The notes under the pieces are model-generated. The model searched no databases. It was not told the origin of the DNA and saw only the letters and a list, made by a program, of their open reading frames with translations. Below are positions 17,146 through 27,181 of a stretch of 64,000 bases of DNA, piece by piece. The position numbers were made by a program, and so were the translations under genes. Position 1 is the first letter of the stretch; each line of letters starts with the position of its first letter. The stretch is from Streptomyces vilmorinianum. GTDB lineage: Bacteria; Actinomycetota; Actinomycetes; Streptomycetales; Streptomycetaceae. The stretch lies in NCBI RefSeq assembly GCF_005517195.1, contig NZ_CP040244.1, positions 1,940,001-2,004,000 on the forward strand, read 5' to 3'.

Positions 17146-17164
17146 TAAGGTTAGGTTCGCCTTA
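17146..17164 (+). promoter_or_regulatory. iron box (DmdR/IdeR-type operator)
   Basis: TAAGGTTAGGTTCGCCTTA matches the actinobacterial iron box TTAGGTTAGGCTCACCTAA at 15 of 19 positions and overlaps a plausible -10 (TAAGGT) with TTTACA at 17124-17129 as -35. It lies 26 bases before the bfd start, so bfd is probably repressed when iron is plentiful. Confidence 0.75.
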
Positions 17165-17189
17165 TCGATCTCGGCGGGAGGTGAACCGC

Positions 17190-17426
17190 GTGTACGTCTG
17201 CTCATGCTTCGGCGTTACGGAGAAGCAGGTCAAGGAGCACGCGGATGCCGGCGCCTGTACGCCTCGCCAGATCGCCTCGGCCTGCAAGGCGGGCACGGAC
17301 TGCGGCTCGTGCGTCCGGCGTATCCAGGCCATCCTCGGGCGCGGCAACTGCCCCCGGCGGGAGCTCGTCGACCAGGGGATGCCCGCGCTGACCTCCGTCC
17401 CTGAAGACCTCTCCGAGGCGGCTTAG
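17190..17426 (+). CDS. bfd: bacterioferritin-associated ferredoxin
   Basis: 78 residues from GTG at 17190, preceded by the perfect GGAGGTGA; the GTG at 17181 lies inside that ribosome site. A [2Fe-2S] protein that reduces and mobilises iron from bacterioferritin. The four cysteines are in YVCSCFG (Cys4, Cys6) and GTDCGSCVRRIQ, with the conserved Ala-Cys-rich helix between. An iron box covers its promoter, and its stop overlaps that of the convergent bfr gene. Confidence 0.92.
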   Translation: MYVCSCFGVTEKQVKEHADAGACTPRQIASACKAGTDCGSCVRRIQAILGRGNCPRRELVDQGMPALTSVPEDLSEAA

Positions 17427-17899
17427 CTCGGCTGCTCGATCAGCGTCGAGATGTAGAGCGCCTCGCCGAGGTTCTCGATCAGCTCCAGCTGGGTGTCGAG
17501 GTAGTCGATGTGGTGCTCCTCGTCGGCCAGGATCTCCTCGAAGAGGTTCGCCGACGTGATGTCGTTCTTGGCGCGCATGACCTCGATGCCGCGCTTGAGG
17601 CGGTCGATCGCCTCCACCTCCACCTGGCGGTCCGCCTCGAACATCTCCTTGACCGTCTGGCCGACCCGGACATGGAAGAGCCGCTGGTAGTTGGGCAGAC
17701 CGTCCAGCATCAGGATGCGTTCGGTGAGCTTGTCCGCGTGCTTCATCTCATCGATGGACTCTTCGCGGGTGTACTTGGCGAGCTTGGTCCAGCCCTTGTT
17801 GTCCTGGATGCGGTAGTGCAGCCAGTACTGGTTGACGGCCGTCAGCTCGCCGGTCAGCTGCTCGTTGAGGAACTCGAGGACCTCGGGGTCGCCCTGCAT
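17423..17899 (-). CDS. bfr: bacterioferritin
   Basis: 158 residues from the ATG at 17899, with AAGGAG 8 bases upstream; the longer open frame upstream is not needed. Forms a 24-mer that oxidises and stores iron. The four-helix bundle shows ferroxidase ligands (ELTAVNQYWLHYR; ESIDEMKHADKL with Glu, His and the haem-ligand Met52; EEILADEEHHIDYLD). Its stop TAA overlaps the bfd stop by 3 bases, so the two iron genes are convergent, not an operon. No iron box is evident on the bfr side. Confidence 0.95.
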   Translation of the reverse strand: MQGDPEVLEFLNEQLTGELTAVNQYWLHYRIQDNKGWTKLAKYTREESIDEMKHADKLTERILMLDGLPNYQRLFHVRVGQTVKEMFEADRQVEVEAIDRLKRGIEVMRAKNDITSANLFEEILADEEHHIDYLDTQLELIENLGEALYISTLIEQPS

Positions 17900-18065
17900 C
17901 GCAGAGGCTCCTTCCACGCATAGGTACGCCGTGACTGGGCAGGATGGCCGCATCCTTGCACCACGAGTGGGGAGCGTCCAGTAAGTGCAGGCTTAGTGGG
18001 AGTTGCCCGAATCCGCGTGCGATGTGAGGTTGGCTGGTCATGACCACCCCTCGCGGTCTGTCACC

Positions 18066-18707
18066 ATGGATGACATGGGTCAGCCGGAGAGCGGAGTACA
18101 CCGGGAAGCAGGGCAGTCGGATCTTCCTCCGGGGCAGCGGCTGCAGCGCGGCTGGCCTGTCACCCACTACGGCCCCGTCCCCAAGTTCAAGCCCGACCGC
18201 TGGGAGTTCCGGGTCTTCGGGGCGACCGCGGACGGCGAGAAGCGGTGCTGGAATCACGAGGAGTTCTCGGCGCTGCCGTTCTCGACCGTCGTGGCCGATC
18301 TGCACTGCGTCACGAAATTCAGCATGCTCGGGGCCGAATGGGGGGGTGTGCCCGCCCGGACGATCCTGGAGCTGGCCCCGCCGGCCGCCGGCGTCACGCA
18401 TGTGATGGTCTGGGCCGAGTACGGCTTCAGCGCCAACATGCGCCTCTCCGACTTCGCCTCCGAGCGCACGATCTTCGCCACCCACAAGGACGGCGAGCTG
18501 CTCACCGCCGAGCACGGCTTCCCGCTGCGGCTCGTGGTGCCCCACCTGTACGCCTGGAAGGGGCCCAAGTGGGTCCGGGGTGTGGAGTACATGACCGCCG
18601 ATCGCCGGGGCTTCTGGGAGGAGCGCGGCTATCACAACATCGGCGATCCCTGGCGGGAGCAGCGGTACTCGTACCAGGAGGAGCCGGGGGACGGCCCGGA
18701 GCTCTGA
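18066..18707 (+). CDS. molybdopterin-dependent oxidoreductase (sulfite oxidase/MsrP fold)
   Basis: 213 residues from ATG at 18066 (ATG at 18075 gives 210). Consists of little more than the SUOX/YedY molybdopterin domain: GWPVTHYGPVPKFKPDRWEF at the start, then DLHCVTKFS with the molybdenum-ligand Cys, GVTHVMVWAEYGFSAN and the late GFPLRLVVPHLYAWKGPKWV. No twin-arginine signal peptide is visible, unlike periplasmic MsrP, so it is probably cytoplasmic. Substrate unknown. It stands alone between divergent bfr and the convergent DUF4396 gene. Confidence 0.88.
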   Translation: MDDMGQPESGVHREAGQSDLPPGQRLQRGWPVTHYGPVPKFKPDRWEFRVFGATADGEKRCWNHEEFSALPFSTVVADLHCVTKFSMLGAEWGGVPARTILELAPPAAGVTHVMVWAEYGFSANMRLSDFASERTIFATHKDGELLTAEHGFPLRLVVPHLYAWKGPKWVRGVEYMTADRRGFWEERGYHNIGDPWREQRYSYQEEPGDGPEL

Positions 18708-18721
18708 CCCCGGAGCCCTGA

Positions 18722-19339
18722 TCAGTGGTGGTACTGGTGGACCACCGCATGGCCCTTGCCGCGGCCGATCATCCACTTGTTGACGGGTGTGGTGATCAGG
18801 AAGGCGACGAGGAAGGCGAAGGCGAGGGCGCCCCAGAACAGCGCGTCCGACAGATGCGCGTCCATCGCGCCGGGCACGAGCAGCAGGACGCCGTTGTCGA
18901 CGATCTCCATCACGGTGATGGAGAGGGTGTCGGCGGCGAGCGCGACGCCGATGGCGGCCTTCAGGCTCAGTCCGGCGCGGACGACCGCCCACAGGGTGAG
19001 CGAGTAGCCGAAGAAGAAGGCCAGGACGATGGCGAGGACCATCGTCGGGGCGTTGCCCCAGCCGAGCGAGGTGCCGATGATCATGCCGAGGACCTCGCCG
19101 ATGGCGCATCCCGTGAGGCAGTGGAGGGTGGCCTTCATCGCCATGGACCAGCTGACCGCACCGGTGGCGTGTCCCTGGTGGTCGTGCTGACCGTGCCGGC
19201 CGTGGGGCTCGTGCCGGCCGTGGGGCTCGTGCCGGCCGTGGTGCTCATGGTGACCGGCGTGGCCCTCGTGGCCCTCGTGGCCCTGGTGGTTCTCGTGTCC
19301 GGTGTGCTGCTGCTCGTGTGCGTGCGCTTCGTGCTGCAT
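18722..19339 (-). CDS. DUF4396 membrane protein with His-rich N-terminus
   Basis: 205 residues from ATG at 19339 (a TTG at 19351 is also in frame). The first 60 residues are packed with histidine (HENHQGHEGHEGHAGHH, then two HEPHGR repeats), a likely metal-binding sponge. Four or five membrane helices follow (about residues 65-195) with CLTGCAIGEVLGMIIG, FFFGYSLTLWAV and DALFWGALAFAFLVAF. The Cys-x3-Cys inside a membrane helix and the His tail suit a copper or zinc handler. A CsoR-like palindrome sits in its promoter, which supports copper. Function is inference; the domain itself has no established activity known to me. Confidence 0.85.
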   Translation of the reverse strand: MQHEAHAHEQQHTGHENHQGHEGHEGHAGHHEHHGRHEPHGRHEPHGRHGQHDHQGHATGAVSWSMAMKATLHCLTGCAIGEVLGMIIGTSLGWGNAPTMVLAIVLAFFFGYSLTLWAVVRAGLSLKAAIGVALAADTLSITVMEIVDNGVLLLVPGAMDAHLSDALFWGALAFAFLVAFLITTPVNKWMIGRGKGHAVVHQYHH

Positions 19340-19389
19340 GAGGGCCCCCAATGCCGGATAGCGGTTCCCGTCTCTCTCTTGACAGGAAC

Positions 19390-19416
19390 CGTATACCCCC
19401 CAGGGGTATTCCTCAA
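19390..19416 (-). promoter_or_regulatory. CsoR-like copper operator inside the DUF4396 promoter
   Basis: ATACCCC (19393-19399) and GGGGTAT (19403-19409) form a perfect inverted repeat with a CCA spacer, the pattern of Cu(I)-sensor CsoR sites. On the minus strand TTGAGG (19416-19411) and TATACG (19395-19390) flank it as -35 and -10 with 15 bases between, so repressor binding would block the promoter; Cu(I) would then induce DUF4396. Confidence 0.8.
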
Positions 19417-19424
19417 CGGAAATC

Positions 19425-20276
19425 TCAGCCTCGGAGTTTCTTCAGCCGCTCCACGTCCGCCGTGTGCCCGTCCTTCCCGCCCGGGGTCTCGATGATCAGC
19501 GGCACCCCTTCGGTCGCCGGGTGACGCATCAGCTCCCGGAACGGCTCCTCGCCGATGTGACCGGCCCCGATGTTCGCGTGCCGGTCCTTGTGCGCACCGA
19601 CGACGTCCTTGGAGTCATTGGCGTGGATCAGCTTCAGCCGCCCCTCGCCCACGGTCGCCACCAACTCGTCGAGCGTCCGCGTCATCCCGTACGGGCCGGT
19701 CAGATCGTGGCCCGCGGCGAAGATGTGGCAGGTGTCGAGACAGATCCCGAGCTTCGGGTGGCGGTCAAGCGCGTCGAAGTACGGGCCGAAGTCCTCGGCG
19801 CGCGAGCAGAGCGAGAAACCCTGCCCGGCCGTCGACTCGAGCAGCAGGAACGGGTCGTCCGGGTGCGTCAGCTCGTCGAGCAGCGGCCGCATCCGCTCCC
19901 GTACCTGCGCCAGCGCCTCCTCGCGCGGTCGGCCTCCGGTCGCCGAACCGGTGTGCACCACGACGCCCTTCGCCCCGATCTCCCGGCCGCGGCGCAGCGA
20001 GTGGCGCAGTGACTCGACCGACCTGTCGACGGTGGCCTCGGTGTGGGAGCCGAAGTTGATCAGGTACGGGGCGTGGACCCAGGCCGACAGGGACTCGGCC
20101 TCGCACGCCGCGCGGAACAGCTCGTCCTGCGCCGGGTTCCCGGCGGGCGTGGCCCAGCCGCGCGGGTTGGCCACGAAGACCTGGACGGTCTCGGCGCCCA
20201 GCCCGCGGGCGTAGCCGAGACCGACCGTGGCGAGGCCGCCGGCCACGGGGACATGACCGCCGACGGGGTTGCGCAT
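19425..20276 (-). CDS. nfo: deoxyribonuclease IV (AP endonuclease IV family)
   Basis: 283 residues from ATG at 20276. Zinc-dependent enzyme of base excision repair that cuts 5' to abasic sites. Zinc ligands are recognisable: His in WVHAPYLINFGS, VVVHTGSA, Glu in LLLESTAGQG, Asp and His in CLDTCHIFAAGHD, HANDSKD, GAHKDRHANIG and ETPGGKDG. Length matches E. coli Nfo. Only 6 bp follow the kinase stop, so it is probably co-transcribed with the kinase gene; DUF4396 downstream has its own promoter. Confidence 0.92.
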   Translation of the reverse strand: MRNPVGGHVPVAGGLATVGLGYARGLGAETVQVFVANPRGWATPAGNPAQDELFRAACEAESLSAWVHAPYLINFGSHTEATVDRSVESLRHSLRRGREIGAKGVVVHTGSATGGRPREEALAQVRERMRPLLDELTHPDDPFLLLESTAGQGFSLCSRAEDFGPYFDALDRHPKLGICLDTCHIFAAGHDLTGPYGMTRTLDELVATVGEGRLKLIHANDSKDVVGAHKDRHANIGAGHIGEEPFRELMRHPATEGVPLIIETPGGKDGHTADVERLKKLRG

Positions 20277-20282
20277 GAGTGC

Positions 20283-22214
20283 CTACAGTCCCTTGATCGT
20301 GAGGGTGATGGTGGAGCCCTCGGGAGCGGTGGAGCCGCCCTCGGCGGACTGGCCGGAGACCGTGTCGCCGAGGAAGGGGAAGGTCTTCTCGACCTTCACG
20401 TCGAAGCCCGCCGCCTCCAGCTTCCCGCGCGCGGTGTCGGTCGAGTCGCCCACGACGTCGGGGACCTCGATCATCCGAGGGCCCTTGGAGACGGTGAGGG
20501 TGATCGTGTCGCCCTTCGCGGCGCGGCTGCCCTCCGCGAGGGACTGGGCGGCGACCGTGCCGGCCGCCTCGGGCGAGTGGATCCGCTCGGTCGCGACCCG
20601 CACGGTGAGACCGGCGTCCTGGAGCGTGCCGGTGGCCTCGGCCACCGAATCCCCGGTCACGTCCGGGACGTCGATCGGGACGCCCTTGCTCACGACGAGG
20701 GCGACGGCCGAGTCCGGGCTGCGCTCCGTGCCGGGCTCCGGGTCGGAGCTGATCACGGCGCCCTGCGCGATGTCCTGGCTGAACGAGGTGGTGACGACGC
20801 CGGCGGCCAGGCCCTCCTTCGCCAGGAGCCGCTTGGCCTCCGCGAGCGGCTTCCCCTTGAGGTTCGGCACCTTCACGATCCGGGGCCCCCGGGAGACCGT
20901 GAGCGTGACCGTGCCGTTGCCACGGATCCGCTCGCCGGAGGCGGGGTCGCTGGCCATGACCGTGCCGCGCTCGTAGACGTCGCTGAACGCGCGCTTGGAC
21001 GCGCCGACGTCGAGACCGGCGTCGGTGAGCCGCTTCGTGGCCTGGGCCTCGGTCTGGCCGAGGACGGCAGGGACACGCGTGAACTGGCCGGAATTGATGT
21101 ACCAGACGCCCGCGCCGATCCCGAGAGCCAGCAGGACGGCGGCGATCACGAGCAGCGGGCCGCGGGGACGGCGCGTCCCGCGCCGGGGCTCCGGGCGGGG
21201 CTCGGGCGGTGGCATGGGCAGCCGGCTGGTGTGCTGGACCGGCTGCGCCTCGGGAGGCAGCGTGGCCCGGGGGATGACGCTGGTGCGCTCCTCGGGGCCC
21301 GCCCCGGCGACCTCGTCCTGGGAGTGCGCCTGGGAGTGCGCCTGCGGCGGTACGGCGTCCAGCTGCTCGTCCCCGAGCGTGGCGCGGGCCTCCCGGGTCA
21401 GGGCCAGGAGCGCGACGGCGTCGTACGGGCGGACCTCGGGGTTGCGGGCCGTGGCGCTCGCCACCAGCTCGTCCAGTTCGAGGGCGAGCCCCGGGACGGC
21501 GGCGGACGGGGCCGGGACGTCGGTGTTCAGGTGCTGGTAGAGGACCTGCGCGGGGGTCTCCCCGGCATGCGGCTTGCCGCCGGTCAGCATCTCGTACAGG
21601 ACGACACCGCAGGCGTACACGTCGGCGCGGGTGTCCGCGGTGCCGTGCTCGATCTGCTCGGGCGCCAGGTACGAGACGGTGCCGAGGACGGAGCCGGTGG
21701 TGTTCGTGGCCGAGCCGACGGCCCGTACGAGACCGAAGTCGGCGACCTTGACCCGGCCGTCGTCCCCTATCAGGACGTTCTCCGGCTTCATGTCCCGGTG
21801 CACGAACCCGGCCCGGTGCGCGGCCCCCAGCGCGGCGAGCACCGGCTCCAGGATGTCGAGCGCCGCCCGCGGCTGCAGGGCCCCGCGCTCGCGCAGCACG
21901 TCGCGCAGGGTGCACCCGGCGACGTACTCCATGGCGAGATAGACGTACGCGCCGTCCGCGCCCTGGTCGAAGACCCCCACGACATTGGGGTGCGAGAGCC
22001 GGGCGACGGACTTCGCCTCGCGGATGAACCGCTCGACGAAGGTGGCGTCCGTGGCGAGCGCCGGATGCATCACCTTGAGCGCGAGCACCCGGTCGAGGCG
22101 GATGTCGACGGCCCGGTAGACCGTGGCCATCCCGCCGACGGCGACGCGCGCGTCGACGCGGTAGCGGCCGTCGAGCAGCTGCCCGACGAGGGGGTCCTGA
22201 AGGGTCGTGTCCAC
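20283..22214 (-). CDS. Ser/Thr protein kinase with four PASTA domains
   Basis: 643 residues from GTG at 22214 (MDTTLQDPLVGQLLDGRYRV). Cytoplasmic Hanks-type kinase: Gly loop VAVGGMATVYRA, Lys in LALKVMHP, catalytic HRDMKPENVL, DFGLVRA and APEQ. A juxtamembrane Pro/Glu/Ser stretch leads to one membrane helix (GPLLVIAAVLLALGIGAGVW, near residue 360). Outside are four PASTA repeats of 65-68 residues beginning RVPAVLGQ, KVPNLKGK, DVPDVTGD and EVPDVVGD, which in this family bind muropeptides or lipid II. It resembles PknB/PknL-type kinases (PkaF in S. coelicolor, from memory). An Rv2175c-like gene, partner of PknL in mycobacteria, lies 4 kb away. Confidence 0.93.
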   Translation of the reverse strand: MDTTLQDPLVGQLLDGRYRVDARVAVGGMATVYRAVDIRLDRVLALKVMHPALATDATFVERFIREAKSVARLSHPNVVGVFDQGADGAYVYLAMEYVAGCTLRDVLRERGALQPRAALDILEPVLAALGAAHRAGFVHRDMKPENVLIGDDGRVKVADFGLVRAVGSATNTTGSVLGTVSYLAPEQIEHGTADTRADVYACGVVLYEMLTGGKPHAGETPAQVLYQHLNTDVPAPSAAVPGLALELDELVASATARNPEVRPYDAVALLALTREARATLGDEQLDAVPPQAHSQAHSQDEVAGAGPEERTSVIPRATLPPEAQPVQHTSRLPMPPPEPRPEPRRGTRRPRGPLLVIAAVLLALGIGAGVWYINSGQFTRVPAVLGQTEAQATKRLTDAGLDVGASKRAFSDVYERGTVMASDPASGERIRGNGTVTLTVSRGPRIVKVPNLKGKPLAEAKRLLAKEGLAAGVVTTSFSQDIAQGAVISSDPEPGTERSPDSAVALVVSKGVPIDVPDVTGDSVAEATGTLQDAGLTVRVATERIHSPEAAGTVAAQSLAEGSRAAKGDTITLTVSKGPRMIEVPDVVGDSTDTARGKLEAAGFDVKVEKTFPFLGDTVSGQSAEGGSTAPEGSTITLTIKGL

Positions 22215-22305
22215 GGCCCCGAGTTTACGAGCCGGTGAGGACACCCCGTCCCCACCGGCCGTGACCGCAGCACACCTGTGACGTGCGGAACGGGTTCCCG
22301 GGCGC

Positions 22306-24475
<2,170 letters not shown>

Positions 24476-24487
24476 GGGCGTCCAGCC

Positions 24488-24585
24488 CCTCCCTTCGCCG
24501 GCATGACCCGGATCAGGTTCGTACGGTCGGAGGCCGGCCAGCCTCCCTCTCAGCCCGGTGCGTCCGGGCTCCCGCGAGTGCTCTA
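24488..24585 (-). promoter_or_regulatory. TPP riboswitch (THI element) of thiO-thiS-thiG
   Basis: Read on the minus strand the leader contains the conserved pieces in order: GCGGGAGCCCGG, ACCGGGCTGAGAGGGAGGC, and ACCTGATCCGGGTCATGCCGG ending CGAAGGGAG. The P1-closing segment is followed almost at once by the thiO start, so control is likely by occlusion of the ribosome site. A TAGTCT box 15 bases before the element is a candidate -10. Confidence 0.95.
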
Positions 24586-24701
24586 CGTTGACGGTCAGAC
24601 TATCCCCAGCCCCCGACGCCCAGTAAGGGAGCCTGTCGGCGTCGAGTCCGGGATGCGGCAACCGGCTTCCTGACGATTCGTCAGGTGCGTAAGGTGATCG
24701 G

Positions 24702-25934
24702 GTGAGCGAGCAGAAGCAGGCACAGCAGCGGGTCGTGATCGTCGGCGCCGGGATGGCGGGGGTACAGACCGCCGTCGCCCTGCGCGAACAGGGCTTCACC
24801 GGCCCGGTCGTTCTCATCGGGGCCGAGCCGCACCAGCCCTACGACCGGCCGCCCCTGTCCAAGGCGGTCCTCCTCGGCAAGGCCGAGGACTCGGCCTTCG
24901 ACGTCGACTTCGAGGCGCTCTCCGTCGATCTGCGCCTCGGTCTCGACGTGACCGGCCTGCGCCCCGACGACCACGAGATCGACACGGAGGCCGGGCCCGT
25001 TCCGTACGGCGTCCTGGTCCTCGCGACCGGCGCCGAGCCGGTCACCCTGCCCGGCACCGAGGGCGTGCCCGGAGTCCATCTGCTGCGCACCCTCGACGAC
25101 GCCGCCCGCCTCAAGCCCGTCCTGGAACGGCGCCACGACATCGTGGTGGTCGGCGCCGGCTGGATCGGCGCCGAGTTCGCCACCGCCGCGCGCGAGGCGG
25201 GGTGCGCGGTCACCGTCGTCGAGGCCGCCGACCGCCCGCTCGCCGGCGCGCTGCCCGCCGAGGTCACCGCCCCGATGGTGCGGTGGTACGAGGAGAGCGG
25301 CGCCGAACTCCTCACCCACGCGCGCGTGGACCGGATCGAACCCGGCACGGTCGTCCTGGCCGACGGCCGGCGGCTGCCCGCCGACGCGGTCGTCGTCGGC
25401 ATCGGCGCCCGGCCCGCCACCGGCTGGCTCGCCGGCTCCGGCATCGCCCTCGACGCGGGCGGCTCCGTCACCGCCGACGACCGGCTGCGCACCTCCCTGC
25501 CCGATGTGTACGCCGTCGGCGACTGCGCCTCCTTCCCCTCCGCCCGCTACGGCGAACGGCTCCTGGTCCACCACTGGGACAACGCCCTGCAGGGCCCGCG
25601 CACCGTCGCGGCCGACATCATCGGCGCCGCCCCCCAGGTCGACGCGGCCCCCCAGGTCTACGACCCGGTGCCCTACTTCTGGTCCGAGCAGTTCGGCCGC
25701 TTCGTCCAGTACGCCGGACACCACACGGGCGCCGCCGAACTGGTCCATCGCGGTGATTCGGCCGGGCCCTCCTGGTCCGCGCTCTGGCTGCGCGACGGCG
25801 TCCTGGTCGCCCTGCTCGCCGTCGGACGCCCCCGCGACCTGGCCCAGGGCCGCAAGCTGATCGAGTCCGGCACCCGGATCGACCCGGAGCGCGCCGCGGA
25901 CCCGTCCGTCCCCCTGAAGGCGGCAGTCCTGTAG
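24702..25934 (+). CDS. NAD(P)/FAD-dependent oxidoreductase, ferredoxin reductase type
   Basis: 410 residues from GTG at 24702. Two dinucleotide-binding folds: FAD loop VVIVGAGMAGVQTAVALRE (residues 11-29) and NAD(P) loop VVVGAGWIGAEFATAAREAG (about 147-166). PYDRPPLSK is the signature of the rubredoxin/ferredoxin reductase family, and VYAVGDCAS the second FAD contact. The C-terminal 80 residues form the usual reductase dimer domain (PYFWSEQFGRFVQYAG). Electron acceptor unknown; no ferredoxin or P450 gene is adjacent. It is divergent from the thi operon. Confidence 0.9.
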   Translation: MSEQKQAQQRVVIVGAGMAGVQTAVALREQGFTGPVVLIGAEPHQPYDRPPLSKAVLLGKAEDSAFDVDFEALSVDLRLGLDVTGLRPDDHEIDTEAGPVPYGVLVLATGAEPVTLPGTEGVPGVHLLRTLDDAARLKPVLERRHDIVVVGAGWIGAEFATAAREAGCAVTVVEAADRPLAGALPAEVTAPMVRWYEESGAELLTHARVDRIEPGTVVLADGRRLPADAVVVGIGARPATGWLAGSGIALDAGGSVTADDRLRTSLPDVYAVGDCASFPSARYGERLLVHHWDNALQGPRTVAADIIGAAPQVDAAPQVYDPVPYFWSEQFGRFVQYAGHHTGAAELVHRGDSAGPSWSALWLRDGVLVALLAVGRPRDLAQGRKLIESGTRIDPERAADPSVPLKAAVL

Positions 25935-25978
25935 GGCCCGACTACCGACTGTCAGTCCGGGATGGCAGGCTTGTCCAC

Positions 25979-26344
25979 GTGACCGAGATTGACGCAAGAA
26001 TCGATGCTCTCGTCCCCGCCTGGCTCTACCTCCCCGACATCGCGGAAATGCTCGATGTCGAGGTGACGCGCGTCCGGCAGCTGGTCAAGGAGGGCCAGCT
26101 CATCGCCGTGCGCCGTGGTGAGAACCGGGCGCTTCAGGTGCCCGCCGCCTTCATCGACGGCGACAAGGTGGTCAAGGGTCTCTCCGGGACCCTGACGCTC
26201 CTGAAGGACGACGGCTTCACCGACGAAGAGATGCTGGAGTGGCTCTTCACTCCCGACCCGACCCTGCCGGGCACGCCCGCGCAGGCGCTGAGCGAGAATC
26301 GCGGCACGGAGGTGAAGCGCCGCGCCCAGGCGCTCGCCGTCTGA
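25979..26344 (+). CDS. Rv2175c-type DNA-binding protein
   Basis: 121 residues from GTG at 25979. A small winged-helix protein: [20 protein letters not shown] looks like the helix-turn-helix and [19 protein letters not shown] the wing. Mycobacterial Rv2175c is a DNA-binding substrate of the kinase PknL, whose gene is its neighbour; here a PASTA kinase gene lies 4 kb away, so a kinase-substrate relation is plausible but inferred. Followed by a strong hairpin. Confidence 0.82.
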   Translation: MTEIDARIDALVPAWLYLPDIAEMLDVEVTRVRQLVKEGQLIAVRRGENRALQVPAAFIDGDKVVKGLSGTLTLLKDDGFTDEEMLEWLFTPDPTLPGTPAQALSENRGTEVKRRAQALAV

Positions 26345-26369
26345 CGCACCGAAGACACCACAGGAGGTT

Positions 26370-26401
26370 CCGTGGGGACCGGGCCCGCCCGGCCCCCACG
26401 G
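26370..26401 (+). terminator. hairpin between Rv2175c-like gene and thiE
   Basis: CCGTGGGG (26370-26377) and CCGGGC (26379-26384) pair with GCCCGG (26387-26392) and CCCCACGG (26394-26401), 14 pairs with one A-C mismatch and a 2-base tip. It starts 26 bases after the Rv2175c-like stop and ends 29 bases before thiE, so it may terminate the former or control read-through into thiE. Confidence 0.7.
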
Positions 26402-26430
26402 ACCGCCGCACCCAACGGGGGGAAGCACCC

Positions 26431-27081
26431 ATGTCCACGCCTCGCGAGCAGCTCGCCGACGCCCGGCTCTACCTGTGCACGGACGCCCGCAGGCGCCAGG
26501 GAGACCTGCCCGCCTTCCTGGACGCCGTGCTCTCCTCCGGCGTGGACATCGTGCAGCTGCGGGACAAGGGCATGGAGGCCGGCGAGGAGCTGGAGCACCT
26601 CGCCGTGTTCGCCGACGCGTGCCGTCGCCACGGCAAGCTGCTCGCCGTGAACGACCGGGCCGACGTCGCCCACGCCATCGGCTCCGACGTGCTGCACCTG
26701 GGCCAGGGCGACCTTCCCGTGCCCGCAGCCCGGGCGATCCTCGGCGACGAGGTGCTGATCGGCCGTTCCTGCCACGCCGAGTCCGAGGCCGCCGCGGCCG
26801 CCGCCGAGCCGGGCGTGGACTACTTCTGCACCGGCCCCTGCTGGCCCACCCCCACCAAGCCGGGTCGGTACGCGCCGGGGCTCGGCCTCGTGCGCTACGC
26901 GGCCGCGCTGGAGCAGGACCGGCCCTGGTTCGCCATCGGCGGCATCGACGAGACCAACCTCGACGAGGTCCTGGACGCCGGCGCGCGCCGGATCGTCGTC
27001 GTCCGGGCGATCACCGAGGCCGACGACCCGGCCGCGGCGACGGCCCGGCTGGCCAAGCGGGTCCGCGAGCGCCTGGCATAA
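26431..27081 (+). CDS. thiE: thiamine phosphate synthase
   Basis: 216 residues; ATG at 26431 with GGGGGGAAG upstream. Joins hydroxymethylpyrimidine pyrophosphate and thiazole phosphate. TIM-barrel motifs: [76 protein letters not shown] and FAIGGID. The enzyme completes the pathway begun by thiO-thiS-thiG, but it lies on the other strand, and no THI element is seen before it. Confidence 0.95.
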   Translation: MSTPREQLADARLYLCTDARRRQGDLPAFLDAVLSSGVDIVQLRDKGMEAGEELEHLAVFADACRRHGKLLAVNDRADVAHAIGSDVLHLGQGDLPVPAARAILGDEVLIGRSCHAESEAAAAAAEPGVDYFCTGPCWPTPTKPGRYAPGLGLVRYAAALEQDRPWFAIGGIDETNLDEVLDAGARRIVVVRAITEADDPAAATARLAKRVRERLA

Positions 27082-27124
27082 CGTCCGAGGGCCCGGTGCG
27101 CCCTCTTGGAGGTTGTCCAAAAAC

Positions 27125-27143
27125 GTGTCCATTACTCGGACAC
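27125..27143. promoter_or_regulatory. inverted repeat upstream of metF
   Basis: GTGTCC (27125-27130) and GGACAC (27138-27143) are perfect arms with a 7-base spacer, 39 bases before the metF ATG. Possible operator; no family of regulator can be assigned from 12 bases. Confidence 0.4.
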
Positions 27144-27181
27144 CGCTTCATCGGCAGCAGCCCCCCGTCTAACCTGCCGAT

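Noticed and set aside
19379..19410. Plus-strand TTGACA promoter across the CsoR-like box
   Set aside because: No plus-strand gene follows for over 5 kb, and its -10 would be at a poor distance.
26345..26430. Second TPP riboswitch before thiE
   Set aside because: The conserved CTGAGA and ACCTGATC strings are absent; only a hairpin is present.
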